The translations under genes and the position numbers were made by a program. From positions 4,774,001-4,838,000 of the forward strand of contig OX291551.1 in NCBI GenBank assembly GCA_946406115.1: a DNA stretch of 64,000 nt, given 5' to 3'. Below, one piece after another: positions 47,433-57,716 of the stretch. This DNA is from Apoda limacodes (Eukaryota > Arthropoda > Insecta > Lepidoptera > Limacodidae). Each line of letters opens with the position of its first letter. Positions within the stretch are counted from its first letter, which is position 1. The notes beneath the pieces are model-generated. The model did not search any database. It was not told the DNA's origin and saw only the letters and a program-made list of their open reading frames with translations.

Positions 47433-48171
47433 CATACATACATACACAAAATCACGCCTGTTTCCCAGAGGGGTAGGCAGAAACCAAAGTCTGCCACTTG
47501 CTACGATCCTGGCATACCTCTCTTGCCTCATCTATACGCATCAATGCTTGCATACATTTTCTACGATTTCGAGTACTCCTGACCTGGCCTTTTCTGAGAA
47601 CGTACTCAATTTGATCTACATACGTTTGCCTAGGTCTACCTCTACCGACCCTACCAATTGCTTCAGATTCATAAATCTGTTTCGTGCATCTATTTTCGTT
47701 CATTCTTTCAACATGTCCAAACCACCTTAACATACCTTTCTCAATCTTTGTCACCACACTTTCTTTCACACCGCAACGCTCTCGTATCACACTATTTTTT
47801 ATCCTGTCATTTAGAGTCAAACCACACATACTTCTCAATGCTCTCATCTCCACGACATTAATTCTACTTTCGTGCTTCTTTTGCCATACCCAACATTCAC
47901 TTCCATACATCAGTGTTGGAACCAACACACCCTCAGTTACAGCCGAACGTGCCTTTTTCGACAATTTTCGACTGCTCATAAAGGTGTGCATCGCCCCATT
48001 CACCTGATTTCCCGCGTTTACTCTTCTTTCAATGTCACCTTCACATTTTCCGTCTCTAGTAAACAAAGATCCTAAGTATACGAATTCTGGCACTTGTTCT
48101 ACTTTCTTCCCTTTTACTTTAATATTGCATTCTGTTACAGTATCATTCCTTTCAAAAACCATAACCATAAC
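47433..48171 (-). mobile_element. RTE-type retrotransposon, 5'-truncated, long open frame
   Basis: A single open frame of 238 codons (48168-47452) holds FVYLGSLFTRDGKCEGDIER, LVPTLMYGSECWVW, MRALRSMCGLTLNDRIKNS, KGMLRWFGHVERMNENR, RGRPRQTYVDQI and a C-terminus ending SAYPSGKQA. These are the C-terminal blocks of RTE-type reverse transcriptases. After the stop is a short 3' UTR and a (tatg)n tail seen as acatacatacatacac on plus. The endonuclease and RT palm are missing, so it is a dead 5'-truncated copy, but with no stop it looks young. attaaattata flanks it at 47422-47432 and 48172-48182. Confidence 0.85.
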
Positions 48172-48325
48172 ATTAAATTATATGACAAGTATTATTAATT
48201 ATGTAACAAGTATTATTAGTTTATGTTTCAAGTATTATTAATATGTAATAAGTATTATTAATTATGTAACAAGTATTATTAATTTATGTTTCAAGTATTA
48301 TTAATATGTAATAAGTATTGCTTAA
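48172..48325 (+). repeat. Minisatellite on the right of the RTE insertion
   Basis: About seven copies of the same unit with variants (atgtttcaagtattattaat, atgtaataagtattattaat). Together with 47350-47432 it was one array before the insertion. Confidence 0.7.
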
Positions 48326-48415
48326 AAAGTATTTGTTCTTTGGTTTTTATATTTAACATTAGTTTAACTATTATTATAAGCTAGCTTGTTCTTTGATTGG
48401 GTCAAGATTGGATTA

Positions 48416-48512
48416 GGAAAACCCCGCGACTTTCATTACTCAGGTTCTTCCTTGCAAGGCGAGCGGGCTATGTGCCTAACGATAATAACCTTACTAAGGT
48501 TATACCTTTTTA
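48416..48512 (+). repeat. Fragment related to the fold-back arm
   Basis: ggaaaaccccgcgactttca, tactcaggttcttccttgca and aggcgagcgggct follow the same order as 42030-42080 in the right arm of the fold-back element, with substitutions. Confidence 0.45.
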
Positions 48513-49343
48513 TAACAAATTATTAAAATTGTGATATTTAGTTAAATTTTTGGACCAGAATTTGCAAAAAATTTGTCAAACCTTGTCAGTGTCGCGTTAC
48601 TCCGGAAGCGAAAACACTGTAGTATATAGTATTACATATTTTTATTTCATCTCACTTCTAACATTGTACATAGCTATTTTAATAAAACACAAAATTTACA
48701 GTAAAAAGCAATTTTATTTCAATTATCTGTTGGACTATAATGTTCCCGATCCTTTCAAATGACAAAACCTACAGGGTAAAGCTGAACATGGGTCCTAGAA
48801 AGACCCAAGTGAAATTAAAAAAGAAACTGAAGATATGTGCGAAATAACTACCAGCGTTTTTGTGGTGCAACACAATTACCAACCATTTTTTTTATTGTTT
48901 CGTTATGTACGTGTTTACGTCACGTAATGCTTATTACCTATCCTGTGTCACAGTCTTATAATTTAAAAAAAATAATTTCTGATGAAATCTTACAAAACGG
49001 TATCTTATTTCAACTGCCACGCAGTTTTATAATAAAATTAAGAAAAAAAAAATAGTATAGCTCTCGTAAGTTGAACTGTAAGACAAAATCACGAAAGCAC
49101 CCCACAGCTGTAAAATTTCTACTATAAAAGGCGTGAAAATATAGCTATAGCGTTTAAATATAGTATATAGCGTCTAAATATAGTATAGTAGTACATTTCT
49201 AGGTAGTAGTATTTAGCAGCAGTAGCAGTTGTTCCGAGAAAATTAAAACAAAATGTGATAAATATTGATTTTGTTTAGTGAATTATCGAACTGAGTGATT
49301 TTCATTAATTGTATTTGAATGCTAAAAAATATAGAAGCAAATA

Positions 49344-49887
49344 TAGTCCATTGAAATGTTACATGAGCTTTGCATTTGTTAGAGGATGCAATTTTATTTT
49401 TGGGACATGTGGGGGGGGTCAATAGAAGCTTAACCTCAAGTTTGAGGGTGTAACAGCTTTTTAAATTAATAAAATTAAATAAAATTGCAGAGATAAATTT
49501 TCCTCAAAAGATCATACTACAAGATTGGTCTGAGGTATTTTTTTTGTAAAATGTATAGAAAAAAAGTTATAGAGCTAAAAACTTTTTTGCTTATATCTTC
49601 TATAATTTTTAATTATGGGCAAAAAGTTATACAAACATAATTGTAGGCAAAACAATTTGCTACAAATTATGTCTTTACGATTTTTTTGTAAGACGCATAG
49701 TTTCCGAGATTACGCGAAAAAAGGGTTTTCACCCCTTTTTCCAAGATGGCGGCCGGATGATAAGGGTGGCGACCCCCCAAACTTGAGGTAAAGCTTCTAT
49801 TGACCCCCCACACATGTCCCTAAAATAAAATTGCGTCCTCTAATAAAGCAATATTCGGTCCTTAAATTGTAACATTTCAATGGACTA
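49344..49887. mobile_element. 544-base inverted-repeat element
   Basis: tagtccattgaaatgttaca at the left end and tgtaacatttcaatggacta-like sequence at the right end are inverted. Pairing continues through gcaattttatttttgggaca, tggggggggtcaatagaagc and cctcaagttt, over 100 bases in all. The interior is AT-rich with no coding content. It fits a non-autonomous DNA transposon of unknown class. Confidence 0.7.
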
Positions 49888-50459
49888 CTACTGTTCTGTC
49901 AATACTTATGCATTTTTTTTAATAATATTCCTACCTATTTCATTTGGTTGTTTTGAAAGTCCGGTAACTCATAAGTATTTGTAGTTATCTAGTGCATTCA
50001 CTATAAGTTTAAAAAAACCAAAAAGTATAAAAACGTTAAATTCCATACCTACAAAACTTTAAAGGTTTCAATTACAAAGAATGATATTAATTATAAAGAA
50101 GTATATAACAAAGATGTATCTGTTATACATTTCGTGTCTTATAGTAATGTAAATAACACTGTGTAATGATGTTGACATCGTAAGTTTTACAAAAAGTAAT
50201 CCCCATCCCAAGTAAAGTAATCCAAACGTAACTTGTCTACTTCTTCCAGCTGAACAATATTTTCATCAGTCCTCAATATCTGCGAGTTATATCTTTGAAT
50301 TTTACCAGAACAGTCATCGTTGATGGTGTTAGCTGAATCTCTGATGGGGACGTGCTTAGAATAGAGCTACTGACCAAGATCTGTACATTAGTTTTCTTCA
50401 CGACTCCCACGGGAGGGTTATGGGTGGTGTTATTTCAAAGAGGATATAATACATAACGT

Positions 50460-50764
50460 TTGTCATTCTACTATACCGCCATCACATATAAATACACGTG
50501 TGCAGCTATTAATAATTGTATTTTATGTAATATTCCTACAATTGTTGATGATTCAGGCGAGTCGAGCACAATATTACTAACTAATGCCTTGTCCGCACAA
50601 AAGAATGTTTTAAACAAACTTTTCTTTAATCAAGCAATGACAATAAAAATGAATTTGCAGAAGCTTTTACTTCGAATGAGAAGTTGAACACCGGCTGCAA
50701 AAGGAAGCAGGCTTTTGTTGCGAGCGCTGGAGCCTCAGCTTTCTCAAAAGCTTTTGATGCTTAA
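50460..50764 (+). pseudogene. Coding-like patch in the tandem unit; broken frame
   Basis: One frame reads IVDDSGESSTILLTNALSAQ and KNVLNKLFFNQ. A shift of frame near 50630 continues SNDNKNEFAEAFTSNEKLNT, then GCKRKQAFVASAGASAFSKA and FDA before TAA at 50762. The Ala/Ser/Phe-rich end looks like secreted or silk-type low-complexity protein, but I do not recognise it. It could be an exon pair with an unseen intron, a decayed gene, or chance. Same sequence in all units (54188-54492, 57916-58220). Confidence 0.25.
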
Positions 50765-50894
50765 AAAACAAAGTGTGCCAGTTCTCAGGTTTACGCGAAA
50801 CTTAAGTATAATGTAATGACTCAGAACTGTTATGTTAAAAAGTGCATTTCTTTATTAAGTACTTCAGTATGGGGTTCTTCAAGAAAGGTGTGAT

Positions 50895-51000
50895 TTACAG
50901 ATTTGATCAGAAATGCCTGTAGCTCGTTTTGCAAGTGTCCATAAGCTGCGGTGACCGCTTAGTATCAGGTGTACAATATGCTTGTTTGTCACCTTAGTGT
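50895..51000 (+). repeat. Jockey-like 3' tail fragment in the unit
   Basis: cctgtagctcgttttgcaag is followed by tgtccataagctgcggtgac and cgcttagtatcaggtgtaca, matching the family tail in plus orientation. Copies at +3728 and +7456. Confidence 0.6.
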
Positions 51001-51119
51001 TGCAAGACACGCATTGACAGCTTGAGTGTAATTGTTTACATATATGAATATGGCATATGAAATAATATCCTACTAGATGGGGTAAATCAAAGTCAAGTTC
51101 ACTCTCACATGAGTTGTCT

Positions 51120-51395
51120 AAATCTTTAACGCACAGTGCGGTTTCAGACAGACTTCCTCTCGCGAGCGCTTTGTGGTGTGGGTTCCCTGTTGAGGTATTC
51201 CCTAGTGATTACAATAGGGTTTTTAAAAGGGAACTCCTCGTAGGTTCTCCCACACCTTCTACTAGATTTAATAAGACTCAAAATTTTACAAATAATACTC
51301 TTTGTATTACAATTGTCAATAGGTTATGGTACATAACTGTTTAGCATCAGCTGGGTCATTTGCTTGTTAGTCACCTTTGTGGTACTTATAAAAAA
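51120..51395 (+). pseudogene. Jockey-like RT C-terminal fragment in the unit
   Basis: The frame at 51114-51344 contains SRLPL-like ALWCGFPVEVFPSDYNRVF, corresponding to the RNFLPR...LWNELPxEVFPxxY end of the family, and is followed by a tail with ataggttatggtacataact and tcaccttt. Copies at +3728 and +7456. Confidence 0.55.
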
Positions 51396-51458
51396 CTTCT
51401 TTTAACTCTATATGCAAAACGAATGCTCTATTGCTTTCTTACTAGCGACTGCCCGCTA

Positions 51459-51622
51459 GGACCTTATCGGGAACAGTCTTGAGCTATACGGATTCTGGAA
51501 TTCGAGAGAAAAATGTATGTAACTACATTCACGGGTTGCGAGAGGTAAGTCCAACTCCTATACATTTTTCTCTCGAATTCCAGAGTCCGAATAGCCAGAG
51601 ACTGTTCCCAAAAAGGTCCCAG
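51459..51622. mobile_element. MITE-like hairpin in the unit
   Basis: ggaattcgagagaaaaatgt (51498 onward) and acatttttctctcgaattcc (51564 onward) are exact complements. Pairing continues outward through tatacggattct / agagtccgaata, gggaacagtct / agactgttccc and ggacctt / aaggtcc. Roughly 60-base arms around a loop of about 45. The overlapping open frames on both strands here are by-products of the symmetry. Confidence 0.7.
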
Positions 51623-52509
51623 ATCCAAAGGGTGCGGGTTCCATTTCCAAAAAGGACAAATATTAATGTGTGATGACATCCGTGTTTGTCTTGAGACTTA
51701 TTATTTATAATATGAAAATATGTATATTCAAAGATGGCGCTAGAATGTCCAGAAATATTCATTGATTGATTAATGTAAAGAAACGTACATCCTTTCTCAC
51801 ATATTAGAAGTGCAAATAATAAAATAAATATTAATATAAGTTTTTTTTTGTAATTTGTTAAAGAACTGAAAATATAAAATAAAATTTATGAAACTTAGTG
51901 TTTTAGCAATAAATAAACCAAGAATACGAAATTCTGTACAAATTTTAGTATCGCCTGGTTATTCCAGTTTGCCGTTTGGGATTTCTGCTGTCCAACTACG
52001 TGTTGGTTTATAGTTTGACTAACAGACAGTGGCTATCGCTCTACTGGGACGAGCAATTGTAAATACAAGTGGTTGAAACGCTGAAATCAATAAGGGTCCG
52101 TATATGGCAATATGGTTGTATTGTTGATCTAGATCTCAGTTTGTATGTTATATCAAAGTAACAGGCGTAGTGCTGGGACGATTTTGATAATTGATCATTA
52201 ATACTGATTATTGTTGCGATTATTATATATGTTTGAAGATATTTTTAATTAAAAATAAAATAAAATCTTTTTTCCCTATGTCTCTTTTCCCTGTATTCTT
52301 TCCGCTCTCAATTAACCTATTCAGAAAAAATCCCGCGCGGCCGTGGGCACAAAAACTCACCAAAGATTCATCGCAATGAGACAAATACCAATAAACAAGG
52401 CAATAGTATAGCCCGAAGAAATGTAAAGATATTCCAATTTTCAAGTTTTTAGATTGATTTGGGCTGTGGGTTGATGTGTCAGTAGGTCAGTCGGTCAATC
52501 AGTTTCTTC

Positions 52510-52754
52510 CTCTTTATATATCTTTATATATAAAAATTACGTGTCACGTTGTTTGTCCGCGATGGACTCCTAAACTACTGAACCGATTTTGATCAAACTT
52601 CGTAACTATCTGTTATTTGATCCAATTTAAAATATAGGATAGTTTTTATCTCGATCTGTTAGGTGCGAGCCGGACTCGGGCACTTTAGGTAAAAACCAAC
52701 GTTCGCCGGGTTACAGAGGGACGGCAGCGGAACAACGTTCGCCGGGACCGCTAG
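52510..52754 (+). repeat. Helitron-like repeat in the unit
   Basis: It reads tatatataaaaattacgtgt and cacgttgtttgtccgcgatg, then ctaaactactgaaccgattt, and ends aacaacgttcgccgggaccg followed by ctag. The motif acgttcgccggg occurs twice (52699 and 52733). The CTAG end fits Helitron-type elements as I know them. Copies at +3728 and +7456. Confidence 0.5.
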
Positions 52755-53640
52755 AATATACATATATATTTATAAAGTAGAATTACCTGATTATAAATTT
52801 AACGTAAATCTGGACAGTTTGATTTGAAACTTTCACCTACACACTTTCCGATTTTATAGGGTATATATAGGTATGTCGCAGGTTTATGATTAAATTAGGT
52901 TTTTGACCAAAAATTCAGGTTTTAATCAAGAACCGGAAGAAGGCAAAATTATTACTATAAACCTGAGATAATCTAGTTATTAGATCAAAAACCTACACCT
53001 ATAATAAAATATAGTTAAGTTATATGACTGTAGTCAAAACCCTAGACTAATTTAGTTTAATGTTAAAATCAATGTCGGTTGTTGTTTTCTTTAAGAAAAA
53101 CAATACAGAGACAAATGAGTGAAAATACTTTTTGAGACCTTTAAAAACGTCCCATTTACATTTTAACGTATAATTATTTACGGGTACTAATTACACTGAC
53201 TTCCTTTTAATGTCATTATTCTCCTCTGAAAATCTACATTGTCCTCTGAATCACTAATTCAGACACCATCAATGCGCGTCTGAAAATACTATCTTATCCA
53301 CTATATATCTTCGATGTAAGCTACTGTAAATACAACTTAGCGTGGTAATTATTTTTTAGCATCTACATTTGTTACATATTTTCAAGCAGTTAACTTCCAA
53401 AATAATTATATATGACTCCAATAAAGTAATTGTATCAACATCTAGTTTTATAACTCAGTATGATTAAAATTTATTGAGAAATAAATAATTCAGAAATCGT
53501 CATATATTATTTAAACATCAAAATGTACTAAAAATTATCATCGAATAGTAAATAATGGAAACCAAATCTTAGAACTATTAAGGGAAGGACAAAATAAAAC
53601 ACTTTATTTAAAGAAAATCTCTTTATTTTATAGTAAACTG

Positions 53641-53955
53641 TTATTTAGAGTGATTAAAAGAAAGATAAAATATTATTGGATTTTTATGCAGCTGGCTTTT
53701 AATTGGCCTTTTACGTTTCCTTTTCCTGTTGGTTGAGCCTTTGCCTGTAATGGTGGCGTCGCAAAATCCGTTCTTAGTGCTCACCTTCGTCATAACAGGA
53801 ACTTCTGTACTAAATTTAAAGTTTCTAAACACAGAGATATCGAAATTCTCATACAAATTTTCATACCCTATTTTGCCCTTTAGGGTGAAACCACAGACCT
53901 AATATTTTTTCGCTACGCTAAAGATCAACACAGCGAGGAAAAGAGATATACTCAT
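53641..53955 (-). pseudogene. Small secreted-protein frame with one internal TAG (unit 1)
   Basis: Minus strand ATG at 53955 opens MSISLFLAVLIFSVAKKY, a signal peptide with a hydrophobic core and a likely cut after SVA. A TAG follows as codon 19. The same frame then goes on for 85 codons without another stop: VCGFTLKGKIGYENLYENFD, a middle with PVMTKVSTKNGFCDATITGK, and a basic patch KRKRKRPIKSQ, to TAA at 53641. Two cysteines in the mature part could pair. Two AATAAA signals lie just beyond the stop (minus strand, 53585-53630). I do not recognise the family. It may be a gene killed by one nonsense mutation, or one with a different first exon. Confidence 0.5.
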
Positions 53956-53988
53956 TACATGAACGCTGCACAAGTGAAAAAGAGACAG

Positions 53989-56900
53989 TTTCATCAGTCC
54001 TCAATATCTGCGAGTTATATCTTTGAATTTTACCAGAACAGTCATCGTTGATGGTGTTAGCTGAATCTCTGATGGGGACGTGCTTAGAATAGAGCTACTG
54101 ACCAAGATCTGTACATTAGTTTTCTTCACGACTCCCACGGGAGGGTTATGGGTGGTGTTATTTCAAAGAGGATATAATACATAACGTTTGTCATTCTACT
54201 ATACCGCCATCACATATAAATACACGTGTGCAGCTATTAATAATTGTATTTTATGTAATATTCCTACAATTGTTGATGATTCAGGCGAGTCGAGCACAAT
54301 ATTACTAACTAATGCCTTGTCCGCACAAAAGAATGTTTTAAACAAACTTTTCTTTAATCAAGCAATGACAATAAAAATGAATTTGCAGAAGCTTTTACTT
54401 CGAATGAGAAGTTGAACACCGGCTGCAAAAGGAAGCAGGCTTTTGTTGCGAGCGCTGGAGCCTCAGCTTTCTCAAAAGCTTTTGATGCTTAAAAAACAAA
54501 GTGTGCCAGTTCTCAGGTTTACGCGAAACTTAAGTATAATGTAATGACTCAGAACTGTTATGTTAAAAAGTGCATTTCTTTATTAAGTACTTCAGTATGG
54601 GGTTCTTCAAGAAAGGTGTGATTTACAGATTTGATCAGAAATGCCTGTAGCTCGTTTTGCAAGCGTCCATAAGCTGCGGTGACCGCTTAGTATCAGGTGT
54701 ACAATATGCTTGTTTGTCACCTTAGTGTTGCAAGACACGCATTGACAGCTTGAGTGTAATTGTTTACATATATGAATATGGCATATGAAATAATATCCTA
54801 CTAGATGGGGTAAATCAAAGTCAAGTTCACTCTCACATGAGTTGTCTAAATCTTTAACGCACAGTGCGGTTTCAGACAGACTTCCTCTCGCGAGCGCTTT
54901 GTGGTGTGGGTTCCCTGTTGAGGTATTCCCTAGTGATTACAATAGGGTTTTTAAAAGGGAACTCCTCGTAGGTTCTCCCACACCTTCTACTAGATTTAAT
55001 AAGACTCAAAATTTTACAAATAATACTCTTTGTATTACAATTGTCAATAGGTTATGGTACATAACTGTTTAGCATCAGCTGGGTCATTTGCTTGTTAGTC
55101 ACCTTTGTGGTACTTATAAAAAACTTCTTTTAACTCTATATGCAAAACGAATGCTCTATTGCTTTCTTACTAGCGACTGCCCGCTAGGACCTTATCGGGA
55201 ACAGTCTTGAGCTATACGGATTCTGGAATTCGAGAGAAAAATGTATGTAACTACATTCACGGGTTGCGAGAGGTAAGTCCAACTCCTATACATTTTTCTC
55301 TCGAATTCCAGAGTCCGAATAGCCAGAGACTGTTCCCAAAAAGGTCCCAGATCCAAAGGGTGCGGGTTCCATTTCCAAAAAGGACAAATATTAATGTGTG
55401 ATGACATCCGTGTTTGTCTTGAGACTTATTATTTATAATATGAAAATATGTATATTCAAAGATGGCGCTAGAATGTCCAGAAATATTCATTGATTGATTA
55501 ATGTAAAGAAACGTACATCCTTTCTCACATATTAGAAGTGCAAATAATAAAATAAATATTAATATAAGTTTTTTTTTGTAATTTGTTAAAGAACTGAAAA
55601 TATAAAATAAAATTTATGAAACTTAGTGTTTTAGCAATAAATAAACCAAGAATACGAAATTCTGTACAAATTTTAGTATCGCCTGGTTATTCCAGTTTGC
55701 CGTTTGGGATTTCTGCTGTCCAACTACGTGTTGGTTTATAGTTTGACTAACAGACAGTGGCTATCGCTCTACTGGGACGAGCAATTGTAAATACAAGTGG
55801 TTGAAACGCTGAAATCAATAAGGGTCCGTATATGGCAATATGGTTGTATTGTTGATCTAGATCTCAGTTTGTATGTTATATCAAAGTAACAGGCGTAGTG
55901 CTGGGACGATTTTGATAATTGATCATTAATACTGATTATTGTTGCGATTATTATATATGTTTGAAGATATTTTTAATTAAAAATAAAATAAAATCTTTTT
56001 TCCCTATGTCTCTTTTCCCTGTATTCTTTCCGCTCTCAATTAACCTATTCAGAAAAAATCCCGCGCGGCCGTGGGCACAAAAACTCACCAAAGATTCATC
56101 GCAATGAGACAAATACCAATAAACAAGGCAATAGTATAGCCCGAAGAAATGTAAAGATATTCCAATTTTCAAGTTTTTAGATTGATTTGGGCTGTGGGTT
56201 GATGTGTCAGTAGGTCAGTCGGTCAATCAGTTTCTTCCTCTTTATATATCTTTATATATAAAAATTACGTGTCACGTTGTTTGTCCGCGATGGACTCCTA
56301 AACTACTGAACCGATTTTGATCAAACTTCGTAACTATCTGTTATTTGATCCAATTTAAAATATAGGATAGTTTTTATCTCGATCTGTTAGGTGCGAGCCG
56401 GACTCGGGCACTTTAGGTAAAAACCAACGTTCGCCGGGTTACAGAGGGACGGCAGCGGAACAACGTTCGCCGGGACCGCTAGAATATACATATATATTTA
56501 TAAAGTAGAATTACCTGATTATAAATTTAACGTAAATCTGGACAGTTTGATTTGAAACTTTCACCTACACACTTTCCGATTTTATAGGGTATATATAGGT
56601 ATGTCGCAGGTTTATGATTAAATTAGGTTTTTGACCAAAAATTCAGGTTTTAATCAAGAACCGGAAGAAGGCAAAATTATTACTATAAACCTGAGATAAT
56701 CTAGTTATTAGATCAAAAACCTACACCTATAATAAAATATAGTTAAGTTATATGACTGTAGTCAAAACCCTAGACTAATTTAGTTTAATGTTAAAATCAA
56801 TGTCGGTTGTTGTTTTCTTTAAGAAAAACAATACAGAGACAAATGAGTGAAAATACTTTTTGAGACCTTTAAAAACGTCCCATTTACATTTTAACGTATA

Positions 56901-57716
56901 ATTATTTACGGGTACTAATTACACTGACTTCCTTTTAATGTCATTATTCTCCTCTGAAAATCTACATTGTCCTCTGAATCACTAATTCAGACACCATCAA
57001 TGCGCGTCTGAAAATACTATCTTATCCACTATATATCTTCGATGTAAGCTACTGTAAATACAACTTAGCGTGGTAATTATTTTTTAGCATCTACATTTGT
57101 TACATATTTTCAAGCAGTTAACTTCCAAAATAATTATATATGACTCCAATAAAGTAATTGTATCAACATCTAGTTTTATAACTCAGTATGATTAAAATTT
57201 ATTGAGAAATAAATAATTCAGAAATCGTCATATATTATTTAAACATCAAAATGTACTAAAAATTATCATCGAATAGTAAATAATGGAAACCAAATCTTAG
57301 AACTATTAAGGGAAGGACAAAATAAAACACTTTATTTAAAGAAAATCTCTTTATTTTATAGTAAACTGTTATTTAGAGTGATTAAAAGAAAGATAAAATA
57401 TTATTGGATTTTTATGCAGCTGGCTTTTAATTGGCCTTTTACGTTTCCTTTTCCTGTTGGTTGAGCCTTTGCCTGTAATGGTGGCGTCGCAAAATCCGTT
57501 CTTAGTGCTCACCTTCGTCATAACAGGAACTTCTGTACTAAATTTAAAGTTTCTAAACACAGAGATATCGAAATTCTCATACAAATTTTCATACCCTATT
57601 TTGCCCTTTAGGGTGAAACCACAGACCTAATATTTTTTCGCTACGCTAAAGATCAACACAGCGAGGAAAAGAGATATACTCATTACATGAACGCTGCACA
57701 AGTGAAAAAGAGACAG
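53989..57716 (+). repeat. Tandem unit 2 of 3 (3728 bases)
   Basis: Same length as unit 1. I noticed one difference: C in gcaagcgtccataag at about 54664, where units 1 and 3 have T. Both junctions (53988/53989 and 57716/57717) read gagacagtttcatcag. Confidence 0.95.
57369..57683 (-). pseudogene. Small secreted-protein frame with one internal TAG (unit 2)
   Basis: Identical by eye to the unit 1 copy, including the TAG at codon 19. The stop therefore predates the triplication or has spread by conversion. Confidence 0.5.

Larger units (their letters stand above)
50261..53988 (+). repeat. Tandem unit 1 of 3 (3728 bases)
   Basis: Begins tttcatcagtcctcaatatc and ends gaaaaagagacag. The next unit starts at the following base. 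Left of it is unrelated sequence (gctgaacaatat). Confidence 0.95.

Noticed and set aside
47548..48075. Several plus-strand frames over the RTE copy
   Set aside because: They are shadows of the minus-strand RTE frame.
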